NCBI GenBank assembly: GCA_963693285.1
Contig: OY848918.1
Coordinates: 21,401,484-21,465,483, forward strand
Direction: 5' to 3'
DNA length: 64,000 bases
From: Xestospongia muta
Taxonomy: Eukaryota; Porifera; Demospongiae; Haplosclerida; Petrosiidae
Part shown: in pieces, positions 38,001-54,250 of the stretch
How positions within the stretch are numbered: position 1 is the first letter of the stretch
Layout of the letters: each line of letters begins with the position of its first letter
The notes under the pieces: generated by a model
Told to the model about the DNA's origin: nothing
The model's database searches: none
Seen by the model: the letters and a program-made list of their open reading frames with translations, nothing else
Made by a program: the position numbers and the translations under genes

Positions 38001-41000
38001 TATGTACTCAAAATCTCACTTACTTCGTCTGATTCTTCATCCAACTTGCTTTCATCTTTCACATTTTGAGTCAATTCACTCTCATTATTAATAACAATGG
38101 ACAAACCAATACCAGAATCATTAGTCATTTGGCTAAGACTTAGATTATCATTAACAGAGGACTCAGTCATCCCAATGGGTACTGGTAAAGAAGTACCTAA
38201 TATAAGTATAATGTACATGTATGATAGTAATCTATTTTACTATGAGGTAGAGGTGATCGTCGTGTACTCATTTGCCTTGTATGCCTGCTTCTTTGTAGCT
38301 CTAATAAAATAGAGAAATAGATGTTAAGACATATAAAGATTTTATTATTTTTATTAATTAGCTTTGATTATTTTCTGATGATTATTAGAAGTTACAATAT
38401 TTGGTAGGACTCATCATTTCTGTTGCATATACAATTTGTGAGTCTTCTCCAAGTCTTAAAAACATATTGTCATTAACTGGAAATAAATAAGCTATAACTG
38501 CCTTTATTGTTTATCACACAATCACAACAATAATATAATACTAATAATTATATATAGAATTGGTGTTAACCGACAAAGGTGGTTTAGTAGATTAGGCAGT
38601 GACTCTATGTAAAGCGTTTGGACTATATTTTTCAATGTACCTTTTGCCTGAAGACTTCGATGACGTATCAAACCAACAGTTTCCATTCTAGGTCTCTTGT
38701 TCACCTATTAATAAGTAAAAGCATTGAAGGTTTAGCCTATTAGCAATTACTACATTCAATTTGCATGAAGAAAATGTGTTTAAATACTCACATTTGAACT
38801 CTGATCTGAATCACTTTTCTCTTCTTTATTTGGTGTGTCTTCTATAATTTTTGTCTTCTTTTTTTCTTGTCTCTCCATATGTTTCAAAAGAAGTGATTGA
38901 ACTGACTCAATAAACTCTTCTTTTACACGTTGGCTTCGTAACTGTATAAAGAAAAATAGCATTCTTTATAAAAATTCAATTAAACTATTATAATAATTAT
39001 TAAATGATCATATTTAAAAGTGAGTTCACAATATCTTTTCTATGTTTTATATATATTATTAAATTGTAATTACCTCAACAAGGAAAATTTTTGAAGTATT
39101 ATAAATAGAAAATAATTTGACTACATTCTTTTTACGTGGTTGATCAAGTAAATCTAATTCTTCAATCTAAACAGAAAATAATACAATCACATGAAAATGT
39201 AGGAATGTTACAAAATTATAATTAAAATTACAACTACCACAAATATGCACACAAAATCATACCATTATAACTCCTTTATAAACAAAACTAGTATCTCCCT
39301 TTTTCTTTAAGAAAAGTAGCATCTTCTCAAACAGGAGTATCACTCTCTCGCCTCCTCGACGACCATGAGCTTTACAGGTCTCCTATAAGTGATATCAATT
39401 TACTAAAGATTGATTTTTATCTAATATATATATATGCAAATATTTTTTGGTGAATTTAAAGCTTCACATAATTAAATTAGATTGTTTATAAAACATTAGT
39501 TATTCGATATGCTGTGTAATTACTAACTATGAACAAAACAGACATGTAATATGATAACATCACTTTAACATCGAAACTAAATTTTATGTTTTCTATTAAA
39601 CAGCTATGCAATTAGGAAGTAAATTTTTAAAATAAATTGACAGAGTAGGCTAAGAAATCAAAAATGAGTACAATAAAACAGATATAAGGTAAATATTGAC
39701 TTTAGCAAACTTACTTCTAATAAAAGATGTCCATATGACTGTAAATCACCGCTAGATAGCTTTAGAAAAATATCATTAAATGATAGTATTGTTAATTTGT
39801 TTATAAATTATATACCTCAGTGCCTTTGAGACCTCTCAGAGACTTTTGGATGCTCTAAAAATATAAAATGCAATGAAAGAAAATCGATGATAATATTTTT
39901 AGAAGTACTTTTAAAATATGATCATTGATTTTCTTCTAATGTATCATTATTATTATTATTTATACTAGTATAAATAATAATAATGATACATTAGAAGCAA
40001 TTTGGCTATTTAATGTCCATATTTTACTCAAACTTATCAACACTTATCAACACAATTCATATAAGTATATGCAAGACATTAACACATAACAGATGCTATC
40101 TGACAAAGGTAACAATTAATACATAGACATCAATTATATTAAAATTTTATACCTCAACTCTTTTCATGTTCTCTTGTTTCTTTTTAACATCATTAATCTC
40201 TTCAGCCACGTCACTCATAATAGCAACTGACCTCTAAATAATATGTAATTATTAAGTTTTATTAAAGTGATATATGTAGCAATGAATCTGTTGTGTGGCA
40301 AAGAGTTGCATTCATTGATAGATTATTAAAGTCAGACTATAGGGGCATACAAATAAATTACAAGTACTGTGCTCCCTAATAATACTATATTTGATTTAAA
40401 TGTCAGAGCTAGTTAATAATATTACTGTAATGTTTTGCTTGTGATAAATTATGCATTATATTCATTTATTGATAAAGTTTGTAATAGTATTATATATAAT
40501 AGAATAGATACTCAGAATAGAGAAAACAAAATAGAATAGATACATATATATATACAAAAGCTGAAGACAAACATTCCAATTCCTATTTCTTCTGTGCACC
40601 TTTGTGTATTCAAGAATTCCAATTAATGACCCAGTTGGTACGGAAGCTGAGGCCAGACATTACAATAATAACCAAAATCAGGAACTCAATATAACTCAAA
40701 AAACCTCACTGATGTTCCCTTCTAAAAGATAGCTCCTGGTACTCATAGTCCACACTTATTAAATAACAAGAAAAGCCTAATAACAAATAGAAATGCAACA
40801 CGTGCCAAGAATGGAATAAGGAATTAAAACTCATCAACTGGGACGTTAATAAGTATTTTCAAATACGCGAAGGTGCACAGAAGAAATCAAAAATAGCAAG
40901 TGAGATGTCCATCCTCAGCTTCCATATAATAATTATAGTTATGATTTACCTTTATCTTATCATAACTTTCAGTGTTTTCTGTGAAGCCTTTCAAGATTTG

Positions 41001-43187
41001 CTAAATACACGAAATAATATTATCTTAATAACTATCAATAAATGAAACGTTCTGTCTTGTTCATCATTCCATTAATCAGTTTATCCAGTCACTAATTAAT
41101 CTATAAACTCCTCATCCTATCCCATTAGTCTGTCTCCATTCAACTATTCATTAACTATGTTCCATACTCTATACATAATTCAAAGTAACAACATCACATG
41201 ATGTCCTACATTATTTTCTCTTAGGTGTTGTCTTGTTTGAACAAGCTGACAACAAACAGTACCCAAGTAATATACCTGTATATATGTATTCCTGTATAAG
41301 AGTAATGAATATCTTTATAAAACAGTATGTAATTGGCAACTCATATAATGTTACAAAGAGATGTCACTTTAAAGGTTTCCTTCTGTCATATGTTTACAAA
41401 CAACAACATCAAATAAGGAAATCTAATACTCAGAATCCATTGAAAATCATTATCATGACTTTTATGGTATAATCGTTAAAAAATAATATCATTAACTGAA
41501 TCTTCTAAGTTTAAGTGAACTTTATACAACTTAATACATTAAACAGAGAACTTAATGTTCACAAATTTATAACTCTTTAATAGTAGATCATTAATATTGA
41601 TTCTTACTCTCATTTAGAGTATAACATATGGTCAACATGATTATTGTGACATTTATAACCCAATAGAACTGACCAACAACAACTAGTTATTCTATGCCAT
41701 TTTGATAAGTGTTACATGATAGCTACCTTTAGTGAACATGCAGTATTTGCCTATAATAGCTACCATTATTACATTTGAGACATCAGTACAAATCATTGTA
41801 GTATATACAATGTTCATTATTTCAGAACTTATATAAGGAATTAACTTTATGTCTTAAATGCTATTTGAATGATGAAAGGATTAACATAATTATTAGTAAC
41901 TGGTACATACATATGTCACTATTATCCTAATACTATTTATTGTGCTGTTTACCTCTAATAACAATTTGTACTTAAGTATTCTTTGTACTGGTTTGTGTAG
42001 GTATGTAATGAGTGGTAGAGGATGACCCAGTTGCAGTTGACATTGAAGGATAAATTCTTGCGTGGAGGGACTGTTCTTCAATGTTTGTTGTAAAGTATGT
42101 TCACAATGGGGAAAATTAGTGCAATATTGAATATACTCCTTAAATTGATGGGCCTTTGTATACAATAAAGGAAGATTGATGTAAACAAAATTAAGACAGG
42201 TAATGTTGTTGTTATTGTATTTTCTATTTATAGTAATAATTACTTACATTTTTGTCAAAGACACTTGCAAATTGTTTTGGGTCACCATAAACTAATAAAA
42301 AACTGTTAACCAAATGCCTAAATAAATAATAAATAAATAATAACCATTGCATAAATAGAAAGATACATAAACTAATTAGTACATAAGGAAATGGATAATT
42401 AATGGATTGACAAAGAGTTAGTCTAACGAATGAATTGATGGACATAAAGGAACAGTTATATTAGCAATAGAAATAAGGCAGTGTCTTACACATGAACGTC
42501 ATGAATCTTTCTAATATTACAGAATACAATCTCAATAAACTGTGGTCCTTGTGACTCTTGTAATAGAAATTCATAAAGTGGCTTCAAGTATCCCTGTAGT
42601 AAAACATACTGTTAGTTGACATATGACAATAGATCCTATTACTATTAAACATTTACTACAAGGCGTATTCTATAGTGAAATAGTCTGGAATTATGTTGCC
42701 ATTCTCACAAGTATTACCCATAATAAGAAGTATGCATCACTGAAATTGAGTCATGCATAAGTTACTGTTTGGTAGTTATACAAAGTAGTGTAGCTACCTA
42801 AAATAGATAGAAACCATACTTTTTATCCACAAACAACTAGAAATAGATTGGCTACTTGCCATTATATTGTACACTCCCAGGTTTCAAAGCTATGTGGGTT
42901 TACATATCTCTAAACATATTTAGTATACTTTGCTATTAATAACAAAAACTTTTTGAACATACTGTTATGATATCACTCAATGCATCAACATAGCTTTTTT
43001 CAGTCACAATCAACTCCTCAACAACACGTGCAGATTTCCGAGGCCAGGCCTCATAAAGGATTTTTTTATCTATTAAAGATGTGAACTCTGTCATTGGAGA
43101 GTTGTAGGTTTCAGGGGGAGCTGAGATTGGACGAATGAGTCTCTCTGGGGTCTCTCCATGTGGAGATAAAGTAGTGGCTTTAGACAT
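35031..43187 (-). CDS. PLEKHG1/2/3-like RhoGEF (DH-PH) with C-terminal hydrophobic anchor
   Basis: Twenty-two coding exons, all with compatible phases, give 1289 residues: 42963-43187, 42490-42593, 42248-42317, 41953-42153, 40950-41000, 40153-40233, 39816-39854, 39715-39759, 39263-39382, 39074-39166, 38792-38941, 38641-38704, 38433-38476, 38241-38298, 38024-38196, 37909-37960, 37646-37853, 37436-37593, 37160-37378, 36763-36971, 36593-36716, 35031-36412. The DH domain (about residues 55-240) shows ELIVTEKSYVDAL and KPVQRILKYKLLLE. The PH domain (about 260-375) includes ERVILLFEKMLLFLKK. Such proteins exchange GDP on Rho GTPases. Downstream is long, acidic and Ser-rich, with an Arg/Lys-rich exon (37909-37960). 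The last ~40 residues hold a ~22-residue Phe/Leu segment and a short basic tail. The 38433/38298 junction is the least certain. The exon's first Met (43187) is assumed to be the start, but an upstream exon is possible because an acceptor precedes it at 43197. Confidence 0.85.
39933..39997. repeat. 65-bp near-perfect palindrome in a RhoGEF intron
   Basis: The arms CTTCTAATGTATCATTATTA and its complement meet at TATACTAGTATA. One ATT triplet differs between the arms. It lies in the intron between exons 39816-39854 and 40153-40233 and could form a hairpin in DNA or pre-mRNA. Confidence 0.8.
40553..40925. mobile_element. Diverged MITE of the 3334 family, in a RhoGEF intron
   Basis: The left end (AAAGCTGAAGACAAACATTC..) and the complement of the right end (GGAAGCTGAGGATGGACATC) form terminal inverted repeats with shared inner text TTTCTTCTGTGCACCTT. 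Length and internal motifs match 3334-3709 at lower identity. It lies in the intron between exons 40153-40233 and 40950-41000. Confidence 0.65.
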
Positions 43188-43196
43188 ATTCCAGAA

Positions 43197-45105
43197 CTGA
43201 TAGAGAGAGAGAGAGCAGAGACAGAGAGAAAAACAAAGGGACAGAGAAAAACAGAGAGAGATTGTAAATAAAAAACTATACAAATTGTTATCTTATTATG
43301 GATTAAGTATAGTAAACTATTACACTGTATATACATGTATATGCATGTAGCAATAGTCACAACTTAGTTACTATTATAGTAGGTGCTCTGTATATTAGAT
43401 GCAGCTTTTAAAGGGACAATATGATATTTAAAGTATTTCACTCACCTCTTTTTAATTGTACCAGTGGCGAAGTCTAGATTACAAAATTGAATAATAGTTT
43501 GTTGTTATAAAGACTGTGTAGGCGATCTTTTCTCAGCCACTCCCTATAACTCATTAAGTACCAACCCATCTATCTACCCACGTGCAGCTACTAGTTATAA
43601 TAATAACATTCTTTAATAAGAAGGCCTGATATTTAAGGCTGGGATAATTAATATACTCTGTCTATAGTGCCAATAATTGAAATCTGTACTCTAATAGGAA
43701 TCTTATACTATATCCTAGACCCTAAACCTTAAACATCAGAACCTAAATGTATTAATTTCATATTAAAGTATGTATCCTATTACTGGCACTCTAGAGTCTC
43801 ATCTCCAGACTGCCACTGCCACACCCACAAGACTAAACACTCTAGACACTACCAAATTAATAATACATTCGTCTCCTTTATATTACATATAGTAAAGCTC
43901 AATTCCTACATTACATTTTGCATCAAGGTAACTGCAGCAATCCCCTGACTAACACTAGCTGTTTTGAAAGATTTGCTGTTATTTGCTTTGAACTATGTAC
44001 TCTACATAGTAAAAAAACTGATAGACGTGTGTGCGAACGATTACAGGCTACAGTAATTTGTCACAGTATTATAAAAAAAGAAAATTTCATTTGTAACTGT
44101 TCTGTTAATCTCTCCTTAATGAATGATATTACAATTAAGAATGTGTTATCATTAGCTATATGAAAAAAACATTAAAATATAGCTTCTTTCTTTGTGCTTA
44201 TTGTTGTGAAAGTGAATTAAGCTATGAAAAGACAATATTTACTCTCTAAGTTTATACTATTACTAATATCTAGAAATGCATGAACACTAATCACTTTAGT
44301 ATGTATTGTGTAACATAACATTGATTACATGTATACCTTAATACTATTGTTATTTTCAATTGATTACAAAACAGGAAATGAACTATCAATTCCATGGTAT
44401 AATCAAGCTTCATACATTCTTTATATAGTTTTCAATGTATTTTGTAAGCATGTATGAAACCTAAGTCAACATGAATTTGTTTTTTTAAAAATCTACTTTA
44501 GCAGTAATATAGTTACAGTTAATATTAATAAATGTACTACTTATTCCTGTGTAGTAGGAAATTCCATTATAGCCATACACATGCCAAATCAAATTAGGAA
44601 TCCATGTTTACTAGATCATATGAATTATATCATACTTAGACGATATTGTTTTCATTAGTCTAGACAACTGATATAATTAATAAAGCATGAGGAAACAATA
44701 ATTATATTTATGTACATTGTTTAATGCCTGTTTACCAATTCTAAACAATACCACATAGAAAAGAAAAACTAACAAGTAATCAGATTTATATATATATATA
44801 CATATCAGAGCCTGTCTCTATTAATTTCACATTGAAGTACAGATTCTTGGCTGGCTTACTAACTATCTATACTAAGTTATAACATTATTCTACTGAAAAT
44901 CAGTGTTCCTTGTACACTGTCGTAGCTGCCCAGACCCAACCCCCTAATTATTGAACGACGGTCGTTCAATAAATAGGGGGTTGGGTCTGGGTCGTAGCCT
45001 ACTCCCTTTTAGTGGGTTAAGCTCCTCCTTTCATTAGCACTTCAACAAGTGGGTTGTAACTCTTTGGGAGGGGTTAGCTCTTGAGACCACGTGGTGTGCA
45101 AAGTC
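43197..45105. other. Intergenic between RhoGEF and LAP3
   Basis: No supported gene in 1.9 kb. It contains a GA-rich run at 43198-43260, which serves as the pyrimidine tract of the RhoGEF acceptor on the minus strand, and the palindrome at 44929-44992. Confidence 0.5.
44929..44992. repeat. 64-bp inverted repeat flanked by CGTAGC
   Basis: Arms of about 31 bp (CCCAGACCCAACCCCCTA.. and its complement) have one mismatch and almost no loop. CGTAGC lies at 44921-44926 and again at 44992-44997, like a short target duplication. It is GC-rich against an AT-rich background and ends 114 bp before the LAP3 start codon. Confidence 0.85.
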
Positions 45106-48548
<3,443 letters not shown>

Positions 48549-48599
48549 TATGTATTATTTAACTCATTTAATATTGAAACTGAATTTGTTTTTCTAAAA

Positions 48600-48792
48600 T
48601 AATTGGTTATTGTAGCATTAATTGGACTGTCGTCAAATTTTTTCACAATGATTGCTCCTAAATTACAAAAGTTAGGATTTGTTTTATAGCAATAGGTGAA
48701 ATCTGTCAGCAGTTTTAATGCTTCAACTACAACTGGTGAAATGTTGTCATTTACGGTAATCACATATATGGCGTTAGTTTTTGTAGAACCAA
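48600..48792 (-). pseudogene. MACPF (type C) relic fragment
   Basis: About 64 codons in one frame on the minus strand match the junction between MACPF and C-terminal domains of gene C. TKTNAIYVITVN corresponds to TKTNAIHVITVN, followed by a YCYKTNPNFCNLGA segment against YCYKADPNFRNLGA. There is no MACPF core, no start and no Cys-rich tail. It lies 50 bp past the LAP3 stop. Confidence 0.75.
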
Positions 48793-49082
48793 ATTCCTAT
48801 TGGAAAAAGTAGGTATCATAGATACAATATTTCAGGGAATCTAAGATAAATCAGTTTTAATTCCATTCAATCTAATTTCTATGTAGTAGTATTTGGTGCA
48901 AGTACACTATACAAGCCAAAGTTAATATAATTTCAGTGTTTTTCTCAAGTATTATTTTTGAGAGTGTAAGGTATGGCCGGTTGTTTAGCAATTTAGTTAT
49001 AGAAGGTGTCCATGATGATATTACTGACATTTTCAAAATAATTTATTATTTTTTATTACCAAATCAAAAGGTATAATTTTAA

Positions 49083-49645
49083 ATCAATTTTAAACCACTG
49101 GTCAGTCTGTCATAGAAGTTACATATATGGTATATACAAAAATATACAATTGGTATTACAAACATAAAGTAATTTTCATAAAATATTATTAGCATAAATT
49201 TTATCAGATAATTTTTTCTGGTTTATTAGATGTATTCAAATCTTAATATTGATAATCTAATAAAAAATTAAGGCATAATAATATATTATATTAAAAATAC
49301 AGTAGAGTGTAGTAGTTATGGTTAACATGGTAATTATTTAAAAACTATGAGTAACTTTTGTATTTCCTTGTATAATGACCTCTTAAGTGATTGCCATCTT
49401 GCTTGTAAGAGATTACAGGTATCCCTATGAAGTGGAGTAGGATGTAGCTGGTATTCTCCTTTTAAATGTGAATTAAGAGGCTTGATACATTTGCATTCTT
49501 GGTTCTAATGGCAGTAGTGACAGACAATATCACAAATCCCAGTATGACTGATTTGAATACATTTGATTTTAACATCTATTGGGTTTTGGTGTTATTCCTG
49601 ATATATTTAGAATAGTTACAATATCTGATAGGTATTGTAATTTTA
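49083..49645. repeat. Interspersed repeat R3, copy 1
   Basis: Matches 56560-56985 in the same orientation at about 85-90%, with an extra ~110 bp in the middle. Its 3' part (49430-49600) is an eroded relative of the structured element at 58200-58410. The spacer 48793-49082 shows nothing recognisable. Confidence 0.75.
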
Positions 49646-49664
49646 AAATTGAAAGCAATGCTAT

Positions 49665-49845
49665 AAAACAATAAGTGGCTAATGTCATAGTAATGTTGCT
49701 ATAATAATTGTTACTATGATCATATATGCATGTTGCTGCTATGGTAAGGTTGTTATAGTGATTGTTATCATGGCAAATGATTGCTATACACACACACACA
49801 CATATATATGTACGTATGTATGTATGTATGTATGTATGTATGTAT
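49665..49845. repeat. X-box-like motifs and CA/TATG microsatellite
   Basis: Contains degenerate GTTGCTATGGTAA-type motifs, in the orientation opposite to that in R1, followed by (CA)n and (TATG)n. Confidence 0.6.
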
Positions 49846-49869
49846 AATACAGTAGAATGTTTGTGTAGA

Positions 49870-50345
49870 ATATGAAAGAAATCCACTGCCTAGTGCCTAT
49901 ACTCTTGTTCACAGGACTGTTATGGTAGTAGATCTGTTGTTTTATGTAGATAATATGGCAATCCACTGTTTACTCTTGTTCAGAATTGTTATTATTAATG
50001 GGAGTAGATCTGTTGTTTTGTGTAGATAATATGGCAATCCACTGTTTACTCTTGTTCAGAATTGTTATTATTAATGGGAGTAGATCTGTTGTTTTGTGTA
50101 GATAATATGGAAGTCCACTGTCTACTCTTGTTCACAGAGCTGTTATGGTAGTTGATCTGTTGTTTTGTGTAGATAGAGTATGGAAGTCCACTGCCTACTT
50201 TTGTTCACAGAGCTGTTGTGGTAGTTGATCTGTTGTTTTGTGTAGATAATATGGAAGTCCACTGTCTACTCTTGTTCACAGAGCTGTTATGGTAGTTGAT
50301 CTGTTGTTTTGTGTAGATAGAGTATGGAAGTCCATTTACTACTTA
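49870..50345. repeat. Minisatellite, ~71-bp unit
   Basis: About six and a half tandem units with the core CTTGTTCACAGAGCTGTTAT and a following GTAGATAATATGGAAGTCCA-like segment. Related to the 74-bp arrays at 740-1165 and 19480-19800. Confidence 0.8.
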
Positions 50346-50697
50346 TGATCAGAGTTCTTATATCAGTACTGAAAGTAGATCTGTTCTTTGTTTAATTACA
50401 TGATCTACTTCTCCCGATCACCATTTAACTCCAGTGGAACATGAGAAAGTAATAAATTATGTAATTAAGCAAAGGGTCAAACATGTTCAAATTAACGATA
50501 ACTACAGTATAAATAGAAACAGCAACAGACTTCTGAAAGCAATTGATTTGCTTACTATCACTGTTTGTGTTAACAGGACAAGACAATATAGATTACCTAC
50601 AAACAGAGCAACTGTCAGCATGTACTAATAGTTACAAAGTCTACATTAGTAGGCAATATTTTTTACAAAAATCATATTTGTTACTTAGACTTTCCAT

Positions 50698-50952
50698 CCT
50701 ATGTTGTCATCACTTATTGAAGAGTATGTTCGTGCTGTTTCTCTTGGCTCTCCCTCCTCATCTCGCATTCTAAAAGACATTGCCTGCATGACTGTTGTCC
50801 AGTTATGAATGTAGCTTGTTTTAAAGTGAGTGGAAGAAACATTTAAATTTTTCTTATCCAGACTCCTTTTACAGCTGAAGAGGAGCTCAATGTTTTTGAT
50901 AATGAAACCACACCCACTGGACAAAACTTGTTTCAAATATTGATGTTTTAAT
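50698..50952 (+). pseudogene. Possible exon pair of an unrecognised gene
   Basis: One block opens at about 50701 and reads like protein for 34 codons (SLIEEYVRAVSLGSPSSSRI then a hydrophobic end) before a TGA. A second follows a TTATCCAG acceptor at 50861 and continues as an acidic 30-residue frame to TAA at 50952. The frames do not join by a good donor, so this may be a gene relic. No family was recognised. Confidence 0.2.
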
Positions 50953-51116
50953 ATATCAATCGAAAGATCCATTCATGATATTAACATAATTGTGATATTC
51001 ATGTTTTGTCATATTTAGATGAGACTAATTCTCAAATATTGTAGTCTTTGCTCTTCATTCCAGATGTCTTACAGTCATTGAAATCCTTTTAAGATAGATA
51101 GTCATAATAAGGATGC

Positions 51117-51286
51117 TTCTTAGTGTAACTTGACTGATGATGTAACATGTCCTATGATGACATCACTATGTGTCATAGAATTAATAATGTTAGGTTTGGT
51201 TTAGGGGTTAGGTGATGTCATCAATATGATGACATCACTATGTGTCGTTTCATTATGATGTCATCATAGTCAAGTTACACCAAGAA
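51117..51286. mobile_element. 170-bp MITE
   Basis: Terminal inverted repeats TTCTTRGTGTAACTTGACT at 51117-51135 and 51268-51286. The interior holds two copies of ATGATGACATCACTATGTGT, a GTGATGTCATCA..TGATGACATCAC palindrome, and a telomere-like TTAGGTTTGGTTTAGGGGTT stretch near 51190. No coding capacity and no clear target duplication. Confidence 0.7.
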
Positions 51287-51601
51287 CCACCCCATATAAA
51301 TACACAGTGTATCAAAAAGGCATGACCATACAGTATGTTTAGACACACATCCATGTTCCTATACTAGATAAAGTACTGAGATTATAGGAATGAAGATGAA
51401 ATACTTGTATATCCATGACATAATGGTAACAATCAATCAACAGGGACAATGAGGAATGACTATTACTATTCAAATTAATTTTATTAGTATAATATAGTAA
51501 AGGTCAAAGAAAACTGATATTATACAAATGTGACTATCCTTTAGTGGTATTGTAGAAATAAATGTGTACTCTACAAATTACCAACTATGCACACACTAAG
51601 A

Positions 51602-54067
51602 TTAATAATTAAATGTTAGACAGTCATATTTTAGGCACTTAAAGAGATCATCTTCAGGAGTGTTATCAAGTATGCTAAGATCTCGAAAAAAGCTCACTGT
51701 ATCAATTGACCCTGAATTACCCAGTTCTGGAAACCCATTTCCAATTAGGAAAATGTTGTTTACTTCTGTTTTTACTTTTGTACATTGTGTCAAGCAATGA
51801 TTTGCAAGGCAAACATGAGTGTACGGCATACCAATAGTAGACTGAATATTATCACTAACAGTTGAATATCCTTCTGGACATAGATATCGCAGTGTATAAT
51901 TAAAATTCCCATAACCATGTACTCCTATTGGACTAACTACTAGATCAGATGGAGCATGGCGGACATCAATCATTATTAAATGGATTGCTGATAAATTTCT
52001 TCCAAAGACTGCTCCTAAATTACGAAAGTTAGGATCTGCTTTATAGCAATAGGCAAATACTATTTTTTGTGATGGATCAGCTATTTCTGCTGCAATATAT
52101 TTATTGACTGTAATCACATGTATGGCATTAGTTTTCGTAGGACCATAATCCTTTTGACAAAGGCTGGTATCAGGGACAGTTAAAACACAATATTCTCCTG
52201 TCATATTACGTAAATTTTCCCTCTTCGTATCAATGTTTGCATCATTAGGAAAATATCGATAAGTGAAGTATTTGTATATTTCTTTTAAACTGTATGACAA
52301 TGGAAGAGGATATTTTTTAACAGTTTGAGCCCATTCAAAAGCAGTTCCATTTACATCAACAGGTGGATCACCTCCAACTTGATATATTTTGAAGCTACTG
52401 CGAAGATTGTTGAATTTTTCAGCAGCTTCTTTCTTAACATCAGTATCTAAGGATCCACCCACGTGTACTAGTCCTGAGTAACCTGCAGATGCCTTGACGT
52501 TTATACCAGAAGAAGCAAGACTAGAGTAATTTGATGTTTTAAATTCTGAACGCACTCCATAACGCCCACCCATCATTAGTGAGGTCAAGACATGAGTTCC
52601 ATATTCTTGAATAAAACTTATATAAATTTCCCATGTTGAAGAGTTTAGAACAACAGGAAGGTAAGATACTGTGTTGATAAAATTATCAGTGAATTCAGCA
52701 TCATTTATAGAAGCACCGTAAGCCTCACATCTGGCTTGAGAACTAACAAATACTGTCTCACCACTTTGTGTCGATTTCTCCATGTCTTGATAGTCAGTGC
52801 TAGCAGAAAAACTTGCACCCCACCCTTTGAAGCTAGCATCTACATGTATTTTGATAGAATCCATGTAAGATCCTGTATTTTTAGTAATATCACTAGAAAA
52901 TGAGAAAGAACAGGACTGAGCATCATTGACTGTAGTACCATCTGGAATTGAGTAACGACCATCAGCAGTAGTCAACCCTCGATTATAAGTAAATTGGAAA
53001 ATTCCAAGAGATTTAAGACCTGGGTCTAGACCTTTTGTTGTTTCAGGATTACCATTAAATATATCATAGCATGATCCGAGGTAACCAATATTTGGATATT
53101 TTGGTGGAGAATCGAGTGAAGGTTCGAGCATTACTAAATAAAAGAGAAAAAGCCAAGCATTGTTAAAACACATTTCATTGATAAAGAATAATTATCATGA
53201 AGGAAATCAGTAATCGTTTGAAACAAGGGGTTATTTGTGATAATAGTTAGGGTATATATACTACCGCGTAACCTTGTTTAGACACTGTAATTATTCGTTA
53301 CAAACTGCCCTATATATATATAATTATATATATATGGCGGCGAAAATCTTAAAACAAAACATTTCGTCGAGAACAGCTTGCATAGCATAAAAACGACGTT
53401 AACTGTTAGTCTACAACGCGGTCTACAATAGTTTCAGCTTCATTTATAAAATTATGAGCTAAACAGAGGAGATAGGAAGCAAAAAATTGTGTCCAATATA
53501 TACAATAATTTTTTAATGTAATTGTTGCTACAGAAACTGATTAGTGGGCGATAAACTATCGAACGCGATTAAAAAAGAACTAATTCTAGATAATAAAAGC
53601 ATTGATACTTAACCTATGGGTAGTAATTATACACTTCAGCAAAGTGTATATTGGAGTTGTCGAACCTTGAACGTTTGAATGAAGGACGTATGCGCTCAAG
53701 TAATTTCGGAGCCAGTTTAGCAACAAGAATCATTCTTTGCAATTTTTAGTGACAATAACAAACAGTAGTTAGTTAAAAATGTCAGTAGTAATCACTGTCA
53801 CATAAATATAGAAGGTCTAGCATTGTTAATATGGATAAATATGTTCATGAAATTTAACGCTGTTTTTAATATAACACAAGAACTCACTGGCTTAGGTAAA
53901 ATGAACTTTAACATTTATAATTATGTAATATGTATTATTATATATAAGGAGGAAGACTTACCACAATCTCGATTGTGAGGTTGTAAAGTTGAATGAGGAA
54001 AGAAATGGTAACTGATTGCAGATGGCACCAGACACATAAATATCGCAATAACAAGAGCGAAGGCCAT
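51602..54067 (-). CDS. Secreted MACPF-domain protein, type C (paralogue of A)
   Basis: Exon 1 53962-54067 (ATG at 54067, donor G|GTAAGT) and exon 2 51602-53133 (acceptor TTTATTTAG), with an 828-bp phase-1 intron. The product is 545 residues. Exon 1 has exactly the same length and phase as in gene A, and its first ~19 residues form a signal peptide. The MACPF signature reads FIQEYGTHVLTSLMMGGR and the C-terminus is Cys-paired, ending CLKYDCLTFNY. An alternative Met at 53173 inside the long open frame would bypass exon 1, but the conserved two-exon plan favours the spliced form. A minus-strand AATAAA lies at about 51481. It is divergent from gene D with 183 bp between start codons. Function (pore formation, defence) is inferred from the MACPF family. 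Confidence 0.85.
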
Positions 54068-54250
54068 TTTGCAGGCTTTGATAATGGAACTGTTGTTATG
54101 AGTGTACCGCTTGCAACACGTCGACTATAAATGATTTAGAAACTTAAATAGAGACAAAAATAGCTAATCTTAGAATGTTAAGCTCCTCCTTTTCCTCTAT
54201 AATCTTTATAAAAGCCTTCCTTGTTCTTCAGGTTATCAGCTAGAAACGAG
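54068..54250. promoter_or_regulatory. Bidirectional promoter between MACPF C and D
   Basis: 183 bp between divergent start codons. TATAAAAG at 54207-54214 lies 37-44 bp before the gene D ATG. On the other strand ATTTATAGTCGA (54121-54132) is a TATA-like site for gene C. The layout parallels the A/B intergenic region, although the sequences differ. Confidence 0.6.

Noticed and set aside
41233..41472. 79-codon open frame inside a RhoGEF intron
   Set aside because: AT-rich, antisense within an intron, no recognisable motif.
43918..44163. 81-codon Cys-rich open frame between RhoGEF and LAP3
   Set aside because: No similarity recognised, no promoter or splice support; expected by chance in such a long spacer.
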